Positions 23,010 to 31,237 of a stretch of 36,258 bases of DNA are shown in pieces. The notes beneath the pieces are model-generated. The model was not told the origin of the DNA and made no database searches. It saw only the letters and a program-made list of their open reading frames with translations. The stretch is from Spirochaetaceae bacterium (GTDB taxonomy: Bacteria > Spirochaetota > Spirochaetia > Treponematales > Breznakiellaceae), in NCBI GenBank assembly GCA_031280035.1, contig JAITHJ010000027.1, forward strand, positions 1-36,258, written 5' to 3'. Position numbers and translations under genes: made by a program. Position 1 is the stretch's first letter. Each line of letters starts with the position of its first letter.

Positions 23010-25007
23010 TCATTTTGCCGAAAACCCAGCTTCTTTGATTTTTTGAATTTCATCCCGTATTACTGCAGCCTTTTCAAATTCAAGATTTTTTGCATATTCA
23101 ATCATTTCGGCATTAAGAGCAGCAATCAATTTTTTACGCTGTGCCGGAATAAGGATATTATATGATCGCTTGATTACATCGATTGACGTTTCAGCAGCTT
23201 CTTTTTCTTCTGTAATATGACGTTCAAGGATATTTTCAATAGCTTTTTTTACAGTCATTGGAGTTATACCATGCTCTTTGTTAAAAGCTATTTGAATTTC
23301 ACGGCGGCGATTTGTTTCATCAATAGCGGATTTCATTGCATCGCTCATTCTATCGGCATACATAATAACCTTGCCGGCAGCATTGCGAGCTGCGCGGCCT
23401 ATAATCTGGACAAGGCTTGTGACCGAACGTAGAAAACCTATCTTGTCAGCGTCAAGTATAGCGATAAATGATACTTCTGGCAGATCAATGCCTTCACGTA
23501 AAAGATTGATGCCGACAAGAACATCGAATTCGCCCTGCCGCAGCCCAGTTAAAATTTCAACGCGCTCAATAGTTTCAACTTCGCTGTGAATATAGCGTAC
23601 TTTAAGGCCAAGTCCGGAAAGATAATCGGTGAGATCTTCGGCCATTTTTTTTGTAAGCGTAAGTATCAGTGAACGTTCACCGGCTTTGACGCGCGTACGC
23701 ACCTCGGCGTAAATATCTTCCATTTGTCCTTCGCTAGGACGCACATCGATTTCAGGATCAAGAAGTCCGGTAGGCCGGATAAGCTGTTCGGCAACGCAAA
23801 CACTTTGTTTAATTTCGGTTTCGCCAGGCGTTGCAGATACAAAAATAGTCGAACTAAGCAGTTCATAAAACTCATCGATACGAAGCGGCCGGTTGTCCAG
23901 CGCACAGGGCAGGCGAAATCCATAATCAACGAGGTTTTGCTTGCGGCTGCGGTCTCCTGCAAACATTGCGCCAATTTGGGGTAAGCTTACATGGCTTTCA
24001 TCAATAAAAGTGAGGTGATCTTTGGGGAAATAGTCGACAAGCGTGTCAGGACGGTCCCCGGCCTGTCTTCCGGCGAGCAATGACGAATAATTCTCAATGC
24101 CAGAGCAGTACCCCATTTCTTTAAGCATTTCAATATCATATTCTACTCGTGTTTTGAGGCGTTCTGATTCCATGATTTTTCCTGCGGATTTTAATTCGGC
24201 AAACCGCTCAGCAAGTTCGGATTCGATGCGGGGTATCGCATTATCTATAAGAGATTGCGGCATCACAAATTGTTTGGCCGGATAAATTAGTGCATGATCG
24301 AGTTCCTCGAATAATTCGCCGGATACCGGATTAAAACGCCGGATACGTGTTACGGTTTCCCAGTCAAGATCAATACGATAAGCATCTTCAAGATATGCGG
24401 GAAAGATTTCGAGCGTATCGCCGCGCCTGCGAAAATGCCCGCGTTCCAGTACGGCATCATTACGTTCGTATTGCAATTCGACAAAACGGCGTATCAAAAT
24501 ATCAATATCGAGTGTATCGCCGCATGAAAATGTCGCAGTCATTTTTTTGTAAATATCCGGCGTAGCAAGTCCATAAATACACGAAACAGTCGCTACGATA
24601 ATTACATCTTCTCGTTCCATTAAACTTCGTGTTGCTGAAAGGCGCATTCGCTCTATTCCGTCATTTATTGAAGCATCTTTTTCAATGTAAAGATCGCGGG
24701 CAGCAACATACGCTTCCGGTTGATAGTAGTCATAGTATGATACATAATATTCAACGGCATTATGCGGGAAGAAATTTTTGAACTCACGATAAAGCTGCGC
24801 GGAAAGAGTTTTGTTGTGGCTGATAATAAGCGTGGGCTTTTGCACAGCCTCAATAATTTTTGCCATTGTAAATGTTTTTCCAGAACCGGTAACTCCTTTA
24901 AGCGTCTGAAATTTATCGCCGTGAAAAATTCCACCGGCAAGCAATTCAATAGCTTTGCCTTGATCACCCGCTGGTTCAAATGGAGATTTTACCTTAAATT
25001 TCCTCAT
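23010..25007 (-). CDS. uvrB: UvrABC excinuclease subunit B
   Basis: UvrB verifies DNA damage after UvrA loading and, with UvrC, positions the dual incision. The 665 residues from ATG 25007 match the family. Residues 1-25 of the longer frame starting at 25082 are not part of it, since UvrB begins MRKFKVKSPFEPAGDQ. Walker A is GVTGSGKT (38-45). The beta-hairpin region YYVSYYDYYQPEAY, the DIDILIRRFVELQYERNDAVLERGHFRRRGDTLEIFP region, the helicase motifs (FIDESHVSLPQIGAM; GRAARNAAGK; LREGIDLPEVSF) and the C-terminal UVR motif (LNAEMIEYAKNLEFEKAAVIRDEI) are all visible. A -10-like TACACT with an upstream TG ends 6 nt before ATG and no Shine-Dalgarno is present. Confidence 0.96.
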   Translation of the reverse strand: MRKFKVKSPFEPAGDQGKAIELLAGGIFHGDKFQTLKGVTGSGKTFTMAKIIEAVQKPTLIISHNKTLSAQLYREFKNFFPHNAVEYYVSYYDYYQPEAYVAARDLYIEKDASINDGIERMRLSATRSLMEREDVIIVATVSCIYGLATPDIYKKMTATFSCGDTLDIDILIRRFVELQYERNDAVLERGHFRRRGDTLEIFPAYLEDAYRIDLDWETVTRIRRFNPVSGELFEELDHALIYPAKQFVMPQSLIDNAIPRIESELAERFAELKSAGKIMESERLKTRVEYDIEMLKEMGYCSGIENYSSLLAGRQAGDRPDTLVDYFPKDHLTFIDESHVSLPQIGAMFAGDRSRKQNLVDYGFRLPCALDNRPLRIDEFYELLSSTIFVSATPGETEIKQSVCVAEQLIRPTGLLDPEIDVRPSEGQMEDIYAEVRTRVKAGERSLILTLTKKMAEDLTDYLSGLGLKVRYIHSEVETIERVEILTGLRQGEFDVLVGINLLREGIDLPEVSFIAILDADKIGFLRSVTSLVQIIGRAARNAAGKVIMYADRMSDAMKSAIDETNRRREIQIAFNKEHGITPMTVKKAIENILERHITEEKEAAETSIDVIKRSYNILIPAQRKKLIAALNAEMIEYAKNLEFEKAAVIRDEIQKIKEAGFSAK

Positions 25008-25013
25008 ATATGC

Positions 25014-25019
25014 AGTGTA
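25014..25019 (-). promoter_or_regulatory. candidate extended -10 of uvrB, leaderless layout
   Basis: On the minus strand TGT-TACACT forms an extended -10 that ends 6 nt before the uvrB ATG. No good -35 is found. There is no LexA-type SOS box that I can recognise. Confidence 0.45.
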
Positions 25020-25157
25020 ACAAATGCAGCATAATAGCGCTAGTATTCTATATGGCATAGAACATTTGATGACTAAATACAATAGCTTATAGATTCATAG
25101 CTAATCATAGAATGTAAAACAGGATTTGATTTTACAACACGTAGACGGTTCTTTTTT

Positions 25158-25185
25158 TTTACAATTTTTATAAAATTATTATTAG
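25158..25185 (+). promoter_or_regulatory. candidate promoter upstream of the MBL-like gene
   Basis: TTTACA (25158-25163) and TATTAG (25180-25185) are 16 nt apart in an AT-rich intergenic stretch. A Shine-Dalgarno GGAGA lies 25 nt further on. Confidence 0.4.
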
Positions 25186-25210
25186 ACACTTTTTTAATGG
25201 AGAACTTTTT

Positions 25211-26014
25211 ATGAAAAAAAATAATTTTACAACTATAAAACTTGCTAAAGGTGAAATGAATATATATGATTTTGGCGAATTAAAACTTCATCTTTACAAA
25301 ACAAATGATGCTTTTACCGATGTAGTCTTATTACTGCAAAAAAAGAATAATCTCATTGCAATTGAGCAGCCTAATTTTGTTGATAACATAAAAGAACTGA
25401 CTCAATACATAAAAGACATTGGTGGTATTTTCAAAGGAAAAATTCTTGCGTATCATAATTCCGGCACATCATTTTTTCCTGCCGATCCAGTTTACAGTAC
25501 AAAAAATGCAGAAGATTATGCAGTCAATGGCGGCGGTAAAATTCTTGTAGATAATTTTGTAAAAAATTTTGGCAGTCAGTTTGATGGTTCATTATGTAAA
25601 ATTACAAACTACATTGATTCTGATCATATAATAATAGATGGTATCGAAATGAAAATTATCAAAACACCAGAAGCATTTGATATTGAATTTCCTGAAATCA
25701 ATTCAATTTATATACATATTCTTGGACATGACTGCCATTCAATTATACCTAACGAAGCAGGCTTAAATGCGATTATAATACAGCTTAAAAAACTTATTCA
25801 GGCAAACTACGATTTAATATTTACATCTCATTATCCAGCGGAAAATATAGAAGACGTAAAAACAAAGATCGCGTATCTTGAATATGCTCGCGAGGCAGCA
25901 GTACAGTCTAAATCCGCTGAAGAATTTAGATCAAAAATGAAAAAGAAATATAGTGAATATAGCGGCGATTATTATCTTAATATGACATCTGAATTTTTAT
26001 TTCCTGTTAAATAA
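25211..26014 (+). CDS. metallo-beta-lactamase-fold-like protein lacking metal ligands
   Basis: A 267-residue protein with GGAGA 7 nt before ATG. The order of elements (TNDAFTDVVLLLQKKNNLIAIEQPNFVDNIKEL, LAYHNSG, HILGHDCHSII, LIFTSHYP) follows an MBL-fold hydrolase: an N-terminal beta-rich part, a turn where HxHxDH should be, and two later His positions. The HxHxDH signature is absent (YHNSG instead), so it is probably catalytically inactive or uses another chemistry. No signal peptide. Its base composition is AT-rich like the neighbouring solute-binding gene. Transcribed alone between a promoter at 25.16 kb and a strong terminator. The family call is moderate. Confidence 0.6.
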   Translation: MKKNNFTTIKLAKGEMNIYDFGELKLHLYKTNDAFTDVVLLLQKKNNLIAIEQPNFVDNIKELTQYIKDIGGIFKGKILAYHNSGTSFFPADPVYSTKNAEDYAVNGGGKILVDNFVKNFGSQFDGSLCKITNYIDSDHIIIDGIEMKIIKTPEAFDIEFPEINSIYIHILGHDCHSIIPNEAGLNAIIIQLKKLIQANYDLIFTSHYPAENIEDVKTKIAYLEYAREAAVQSKSAEEFRSKMKKKYSEYSGDYYLNMTSEFLFPVK

Positions 26015-26023
26015 CTATATAAG

Positions 26024-26044
26024 ACGGGATTTCTAAAATCCCGT
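26024..26044. terminator. rho-independent terminator, bidirectional
   Basis: A perfect 9-bp stem (ACGGGATTT / AAATCCCGT) with loop CTA lies between the convergent MBL-like and solute-binding genes. A/T-rich flanks on both sides suit termination in both directions. Confidence 0.8.
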
Positions 26045-26099
26045 TCATAAAAATTTTAGCCCTGTTGTTCTTTGCAATAGAGACTGAATTATAGTGTTC

Positions 26100-27377
26100 T
26101 TATTCCGCCTGCGCTGAAAAAAGATTTTCTTGCACCGATTTGGCCGTTTCCGCCGGAGTTTGGCCATTGTTCCACATATTTTCAAGTTCTATTTTGAAAA
26201 TGTTCGCAGCTTTTATTGTATCAGGGAAAACATCAACATCAAAAATTACATTAGAACCGCTGTATAGTATACCGGCTTTTTTGTAAATTGGATCTCCTGA
26301 AGAGCTGTGTGTAGAATTAGTTCGGTTGCCCGGAATAGACCATGATGCGGCGGCAAGTGCACCACGTTTTTTTTTGATAAATTCTGCAAACTGGAGTACC
26401 GCATCATTTTTAGTGGATGAAGATAAAACGCCAATGTTTAGCGAGGTTATGTTAAATACTGGTTTTCCCAAATAATCTGCAGGAGCGGGTATTGTGGTAA
26501 TGCTAAAATTAAGTTCCGGCACAGTTTCTTTAATAAATTGAATATCGACAGAACTTCCAATAAAAAACAAGCATTTACCTGATATAAAATCATAAAGTTT
26601 ATCTTCGTTTGTTTTTTCAAAGTTGCCGCTGATAATTTTTTCATCATAAAGCTGCTTGAGGAATAAAAATGTTTCAACGGATACTTTAGATGTCCATATA
26701 TCTTTGGCGGTCTCCGGCTTTATTCCTGCCGCCCAGAACCACGGCAGTATATCCTGAAAAACGTTACTGGAAACCGGCATACCGCTCAGATTTTCGTGTT
26801 TTTCCAGTGCTAATTTTGCCGCAGCGATAAAGTCTTCTCGAGTTTTCGGCGGGCGATCAAGATTGCACTCCTTTAATAAATCAATATTATAAAACAAAGG
26901 ATTAATGGATACGGTTATCTCGGTAGTATGTTCAATATTATGATGAAATTTTGTTTCAATGTATTTAGGTGTTTCAAAACTGATAATATCAGCGTTATTA
27001 TCAGTATACTTAACTATTGCATAAGGATTATTTGTCTGAAATTCAGTTATAACAGAATTAAGTTCATTTTTATAACTCTGATTAATTCTGTTTTGCGAAA
27101 ATATGATTTTTGTTTTAGTTAAGCGAAATGCGTTTTTTGGCAAGAAAACAATTCCGGTAAAAAATACCGCAATAGCTATAAAAAAAATCTTTTTGTCAGA
27201 CAGCGTGAATTTGGGTGTTTTGAATTTACATCGCTGAAAAAACATTTTGAATTTCTTGCCATTAGGCAATAAAAATTTAAGTATTCTGAATTTGCATTGC
27301 TGAAAAACCTCTTTGAATCTGTTTTTATCAGGCGCTATAAATTTGGGCATTTTGAATTTGGGAAACCTGTAGACCAT
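26100..27377 (-). CDS. anchored solute-binding-like protein with N-terminal 22-residue repeats
   Basis: From ATG 27377 the protein has 425 residues. Residues 7-28, 29-50 and 51-64 (partial) are tandem 22-residue repeats with the frame KF..PKF....KKFK..FQ.C, rich in Lys and Phe. A single membrane span (about 64-82, FFIAIAVFFTGIVFL) follows, not cleaved by any clear site and lacking a lipobox. The remaining about 340 residues are a solute-binding-protein C-lobe and linker: TTEITVSINPLFYNIDLLKECNLDRPPKTREDFIAAAKLAL, then later SWSIPGNRT and ENMWNNGQTPAETAKSVQ. The N-lobe seems shortened. The predicted topology puts the basic repeats in the cytoplasm and the binding domain outside. No ABC permease or ATPase is nearby. 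ORFs extending further upstream overlap the divergent gene and were rejected. Confidence 0.68.
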   Translation of the reverse strand: MVYRFPKFKMPKFIAPDKNRFKEVFQQCKFRILKFLLPNGKKFKMFFQRCKFKTPKFTLSDKKIFFIAIAVFFTGIVFLPKNAFRLTKTKIIFSQNRINQSYKNELNSVITEFQTNNPYAIVKYTDNNADIISFETPKYIETKFHHNIEHTTEITVSINPLFYNIDLLKECNLDRPPKTREDFIAAAKLALEKHENLSGMPVSSNVFQDILPWFWAAGIKPETAKDIWTSKVSVETFLFLKQLYDEKIISGNFEKTNEDKLYDFISGKCLFFIGSSVDIQFIKETVPELNFSITTIPAPADYLGKPVFNITSLNIGVLSSSTKNDAVLQFAEFIKKKRGALAAASWSIPGNRTNSTHSSSGDPIYKKAGILYSGSNVIFDVDVFPDTIKAANIFKIELENMWNNGQTPAETAKSVQENLFSAQAE

Positions 27378-27398
27378 ATCAGAATTTCGGCATATACT
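27370..27398 (+). promoter_or_regulatory. sigma70-type promoter, leaderless layout
   Basis: TAGACC (27370-27375) and TATACT (27393-27398) are 17 nt apart. The ATG at 27406 follows the -10 by 7 nt and no Shine-Dalgarno is present. The -35 overlaps the start codon of the divergent solute-binding gene (27377). Confidence 0.6.
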
Positions 27399-27405
27399 AG
27401 TTATA

Positions 27406-28188
27406 ATGATAGGGTTTTTAATTAAAAAATGTTTTTTTGATATGTGGGATAATATGTTCAAAATAGGCGCATTGAATTTAGGATTCCTTGCGTCCTTGTC
27501 ATTCCCATTACTTTTGCCATTTGCTCTGCCAAATATTTTAAGCCTGAAAATCATTATAACAGTAATTGGCGTACTCTGGTGCTTTGTATATCTTGCCGCG
27601 TCTGCGCTTAGTCTAAAAAGAATATCAGATTACAGCAACTTTTCTTTTTTGGATTTGTTGACAAATTTTGCCGCCGCAGTCCCGTGCGGTAGTGTGGCAT
27701 GCGTTATTTTTTTTATTATTATCGCGTTATTGCGTTTTGTAATTCCATTTTATATATTGATGGGCAATTGGGCCGGACTTTTAATCGCGTCTTTTGTTTT
27801 TTGGTTTTTTCTTATGATTCCGCCCGCGCTTCAATTCATTTTTGCGGCGTATGCACGCTTAAATGGGAATATAGCAAAAAAAATAAAAAAATGTTTTATT
27901 ATTTTTTTTGATAATTCGTTCTTTTGTGTATGTGTAATGCTGATATGTATAATTTTTTTTGCTATATCGTCTTTGACAATGTTTTTGTTTCCAGGTCCTG
28001 TTGGCATCGTGTTGTTTCTTGATGAAGCGCTACGTCTTAGGCTCTTAAAATACGATTGGCTCGAATCAAATCCATGCGTAAAAAATCATAAAGGACTGAA
28101 AATTCCTTGGGACGAACTGCTTGAAGAAGAGCGCGAAAATACAGGGTCGCGTACAATCCGTAACTTTATATTTCCATGGAAAGATTGA
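27406..28188 (+). CDS. multi-span membrane protein, YesL/DUF624-like
   Basis: A 260-residue protein with six hydrophobic segments: about 22-45, 48-68, 90-115, 120-145, 168-195 and 198-215. The opening FDMWDNMFKIGALNLGF, the central SLKRISDYSNFSFLDLLTNF and the C-terminal polar WLESN...IPWDELLEEERENTGSRTIRNFIFPWKD resemble the YesL/DUF624 family often linked to sugar transport, in which a soluble binding protein is usually close by; here a solute-binding-like gene is divergent and shares the promoter region. The call is by resemblance and moderate. ATG 27406 is used because the promoter -10 ends 7 nt before it; later ATGs at 27442 and 27454 are possible. ffh follows 43 nt downstream. Confidence 0.6.
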   Translation: MIGFLIKKCFFDMWDNMFKIGALNLGFLASLSFPLLLPFALPNILSLKIIITVIGVLWCFVYLAASALSLKRISDYSNFSFLDLLTNFAAAVPCGSVACVIFFIIIALLRFVIPFYILMGNWAGLLIASFVFWFFLMIPPALQFIFAAYARLNGNIAKKIKKCFIIFFDNSFFCVCVMLICIIFFAISSLTMFLFPGPVGIVLFLDEALRLRLLKYDWLESNPCVKNHKGLKIPWDELLEEERENTGSRTIRNFIFPWKD

Positions 28189-28231
28189 CGCAGAGGCAGA
28201 ATAGCAGGATAATGCAATTTAGGATTTTGAT

Positions 28232-29572
28232 ATGTTAGAGAATTTAACTGGAAAAGTTCAGGACGCGCTCAAGTTTATAGGCGGTAAATCAAGCATCAGT
28301 GAAAAAAATATTGCGGATGCTGTTGAATCAATAAAAATTGCGCTGCTTGAAGCTGATGTCAATCTTCGTGTTGTACGGCGTTTTGTTAATTCAACAATAG
28401 AAGAGGCGCAAGGAGCGAAGGTTCTTCGTGCGATCGATCCCGGTCAGCAATTTATTAAAATTTTAAATGATAAATTAGTTTCATATCTTGGTGATGACAA
28501 GCAGGATTTACAGCTTAAAGGTCCCGATACGATATCCGTAATACTTCTGCTGGGTTTACAAGGTTCTGGAAAAACAACAAGTTCGGCAAAACTTGCCGCA
28601 ATGCTAAAAAAAGAAGGCCGTAAACCAATGCTTGTAGCCTGTGATCTTGTGCGTCCAGCGGCGGTCGAACAACTTGCTGTGCTTGGAGAACAAATTGACG
28701 TTCCCGTCTACCGGGAAAACGGCGCGAAAAATAGTGAAGCTGTTTTTAAAAATAGCCTTGTCTTTGCACAGAAAAATATGATTGACACAATGATAATTGA
28801 TACAACAGGCCGAATGCAAATAGACGAATCTATGATGGTGGAACTTGAGCGCCTTAAAAAAACCGCAAACCCTGATGAACTATTGCTTGTTGCTGACAGT
28901 ATGACAGGTCAATCAGCTGTAGATATTGCCAAAACTTTTGACGAAAAAATTGGATTAACCGGCGTTATTCTTACTAAATTTGACTCTGATGCGCGTGGCG
29001 GCGCGGCGCTTTCATTAAAAACAGTTACCGGAAAGCCGCTCAAGTTCATTGGTACTGGTGAGAAAATTGAAAATTTTGAAGTTTTTCATCCAAAACGCAT
29101 TGCCTCCCGTATCCTTGGAATGGGAGATATTGTAAGTCTTGTTGAAAAAGCCCAAGAAGTTATTGATAAGCAGGAAGCTGTCAAACTTCAAGAAAAAATG
29201 GCTAAAGAAAATTTCACTTTGGAAGACTATCTTTCCCAGCTTAAGGCAGTAAAAAAAATGGGTTCACTATCTTCTGTGATTGAGATGCTTCCTGGAATGA
29301 GCGGTCAGATCAATGAAGACGATATAGAAAAAGCTGAATTTAAACAACATGAAGCAATTATATTATCGATGACGCGAAAAGAACGGGCAAATTATATGAT
29401 AATCGGGCCGTCCCGCCGGACGCGGATTGCCCGCGGTTCTGGAACTTCGGTTGCAGAGGTAGGCCGTCTGCTCAAAAAATTTGAAAAAATGCGTACAATG
29501 TTAAAGAAAATGTCAAAAATCAGCAAAAATCCCGTCGCCGCACAAGCAATGTTTTCTCAGTTTGGCAAATAA
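28232..29572 (+). CDS. ffh: signal recognition particle protein Ffh
   Basis: Ffh binds signal peptides and 4.5S RNA and, with FtsY, targets ribosomes to the inner membrane. The 446 residues have the N domain, the G domain with P-loop GLQGSGKT (108-115), IIDTTGRMQID (G3; DTAGR is usual), TKFDSDARGGAAL (G4; TKLDGDARGG is usual) and FIGTGEKIENFEVFHPKRIASRILGMGD, and the M domain with MLPGM, MTRKERANY and the RNA-binding SRRTRIARGSG helix. The G3 and G4 variants may be a spirochaete habit. AGGA stands 7 nt before ATG. No terminator was recognised after the gene; cca is convergent. Confidence 0.96.
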   Translation: MLENLTGKVQDALKFIGGKSSISEKNIADAVESIKIALLEADVNLRVVRRFVNSTIEEAQGAKVLRAIDPGQQFIKILNDKLVSYLGDDKQDLQLKGPDTISVILLLGLQGSGKTTSSAKLAAMLKKEGRKPMLVACDLVRPAAVEQLAVLGEQIDVPVYRENGAKNSEAVFKNSLVFAQKNMIDTMIIDTTGRMQIDESMMVELERLKKTANPDELLLVADSMTGQSAVDIAKTFDEKIGLTGVILTKFDSDARGGAALSLKTVTGKPLKFIGTGEKIENFEVFHPKRIASRILGMGDIVSLVEKAQEVIDKQEAVKLQEKMAKENFTLEDYLSQLKAVKKMGSLSSVIEMLPGMSGQINEDDIEKAEFKQHEAIILSMTRKERANYMIIGPSRRTRIARGSGTSVAEVGRLLKKFEKMRTMLKKMSKISKNPVAAQAMFSQFGK

Positions 29573-29623
29573 TTAAAATAACTACAGTATCCTGCGTTGT
29601 GAACGCCGCAGCAGTCGTGATTA

Positions 29624-30994
29624 TCAAAGGCGTTCATGGTATTTTTGAGCCAGATCCATCAGTTTTTCACGATTGTTCATTGCCGGATCTTCTAAAACGG
29701 CTTCAAAAAGCTTTTTAAGAATAACGCCAAGCCGTTTTCCAGATGGAATTCCTTGTTGAATAATATCTTTACCGTTTATTGCAAGATCTTTTAATGAAAA
29801 CGCACTACTTTTTTCACGGACTTTTTCAATACGTTCCTGAAACATTGTTAAAAAGTCCGGCGGCGGCGAAACTCCAGTTAATCCGTACGTATCTGCAGCG
29901 CGTAATTCAAATAGATCGTCAAGACTATTTTCTCCTACACGAATAAGAAACCGGCGTACAGCGGCATCGCTCCATATATCTTCATAATGAAACATGTGTT
30001 CTTCGATAAGATGAACAACGTTATCTATGAGTGAATTAGGAAAGCGCAGACGAAACATAAGCGTACGGGTAAGTTTTGCCGACACCTGTTCATGACTATA
30101 AAACGTCCAAATTCCGTTCTGGCCGGATTTTGCCGTCTGTGGTTTGCCTATATCGTGAAACAGCGCGGCAAGCCGTACTGTCTTGTTTGAATTATGCGCC
30201 GCTGCATAAGAACACGCAAGTAATGAATGCGTAAATACATCGAAATGATGATATCCTTTTTGTTCAACGCCCGCGCAAGCGGCTAGTTCCGGTAAAATTA
30301 ATGAAAGAAGACCTGTTTCTTTCATAAGATGCAACGCTATTTCAGGGCTTTTAGACATGATTATTTTTTCAAATTCGTCACGAATTCTTTCCGGCGAGAC
30401 TTTTGATGTTACATCCAGCCGCTGCGGTATTGCTGACAGAAGCTCTTTGTCCAGCGAAAAGCCTAGTACTGATGCAAACCGGAGCGCCCGCATTGGCCGC
30501 AGGCCGTCTTCTGCAAACCGGTCAAGAGGCAAGCCGACACAGCGGATAATTTTTTTCTTTATATCTGTAATTCCCTTGAATAGATCAAAAATACGGCCTG
30601 ATGGCAGTTCAACGCCAATTGCATTCATTGTAAAATCACGGCGTGAAAGATCTTCTTCTATGCTTGAAATAAATTTGATTGTATCAGGCCGTCTTCCATC
30701 GGTGTAATTTGATTCTGTTCTGAATGTTGTAACTTCAACAGAATATCCTTTAAAGCGTACTGTTACTGTGCCGTGTTTTATACCTGTTGGTATTACATGA
30801 GTAAACATTACGCTGACTTCGGAGGCAAGCGCATCTGTTGCAATGTCCCAGTCTGAGGCGGGTTTCCCGCGTATAATGTCGCGTACTGCGCCGCCGACCA
30901 AAAACGCTTTCTTGTTATGCCGCTGAAAAACCGCCGCAATTTCTTTAAGAGGCGCGGGGATATTGATTTTTTTAGGATGAAAAAAAAATATCAT
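29624..30994 (-). CDS. cca: tRNA nucleotidyltransferase (CCA-adding, class II) with HD domain
   Basis: The enzyme adds or repairs the 3' CCA of tRNAs without a template. From ATG 30994 the protein has 456 residues. It shows the class II pattern: GGAVRD (34-39), the metal-binding SDWDIATDA (Asp48, Asp50), RRDFTMNA (118-125), DPLDRFAEDGLRPMRALRFA-type segment with RF..D.LR..RA, and an HD domain with ALFHDIGKPQ (His280, Asp281). The related poly(A) polymerase cannot be excluded, but an HD domain and a tRNA gene without CCA in the window favour CCA addition. The start overlaps the stop of the upstream Cys4 gene by 4 nt (ATGA), which fixes it; a longer frame to 31027 begins with TTG and is rejected. 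Last gene of the mcp-argF-Cys4-cca run. Confidence 0.9.
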   Translation of the reverse strand: MIFFFHPKKINIPAPLKEIAAVFQRHNKKAFLVGGAVRDIIRGKPASDWDIATDALASEVSVMFTHVIPTGIKHGTVTVRFKGYSVEVTTFRTESNYTDGRRPDTIKFISSIEEDLSRRDFTMNAIGVELPSGRIFDLFKGITDIKKKIIRCVGLPLDRFAEDGLRPMRALRFASVLGFSLDKELLSAIPQRLDVTSKVSPERIRDEFEKIIMSKSPEIALHLMKETGLLSLILPELAACAGVEQKGYHHFDVFTHSLLACSYAAAHNSNKTVRLAALFHDIGKPQTAKSGQNGIWTFYSHEQVSAKLTRTLMFRLRFPNSLIDNVVHLIEEHMFHYEDIWSDAAVRRFLIRVGENSLDDLFELRAADTYGLTGVSPPPDFLTMFQERIEKVREKSSAFSLKDLAINGKDIIQQGIPSGKRLGVILKKLFEAVLEDPAMNNREKLMDLAQKYHERL

Positions 30995-31209
30995 TTCAAC
31001 GTTTTCTTTAATTTGAATGCCGGACAATGCAGACCAGTCGCGCTTAGAACATCGGCTGAAGGCATGGTTTTCGACTTTATCTCAAATATTGAACACGAAC
31101 GCGGGAATGAGTTATCCCAGCTTACTTTAAAATAGTCGCATTTTAAGCAGTCTGGTACGCGTTTAGGCCGGACAGTATCATCGTTATTGCCTATAACAAT
31201 ATTTATCAT
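30991..31209 (-). CDS. small Cys4 protein, putative zinc-ribbon type
   Basis: A 72-residue protein with four cysteines: Cys21 and Cys24 (CLKC), Cys39 and Cys62. The phrases CDYFKVSWDNSFP, RSCSIFEIKSK, MPSADVLSATG and HCPAF fit a small conserved family that I recall from proteobacteria and spirochaetes (pattern CxxCxxYxxxWD..P..C...); it has sometimes been annotated as uracil-DNA glycosylase, probably wrongly. The four Cys suggest a metal site. It overlaps cca by 4 nt and follows argF after 28 nt, so it belongs to that operon. Its start has no clear Shine-Dalgarno; another start downstream is possible because the conserved part begins near residue 14. Confidence 0.72.
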   Translation of the reverse strand: MINIVIGNNDDTVRPKRVPDCLKCDYFKVSWDNSFPRSCSIFEIKSKTMPSADVLSATGLHCPAFKLKKTLK

Positions 31210-31237
31210 ACATAAATTTATAAATCATGTTGAAATC

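Noticed and set aside
27378-27554. N-terminal extension of the solute-binding protein
   Set aside because: It would overlap the divergent gene at 27406, and the 22-residue repeats begin just after ATG 27377.
29600-29636. Terminator between ffh and cca (TGAACGCC / GGCGTTCA)
   Set aside because: The loop is 21 nt, one arm is inside cca, and no T-tract follows.
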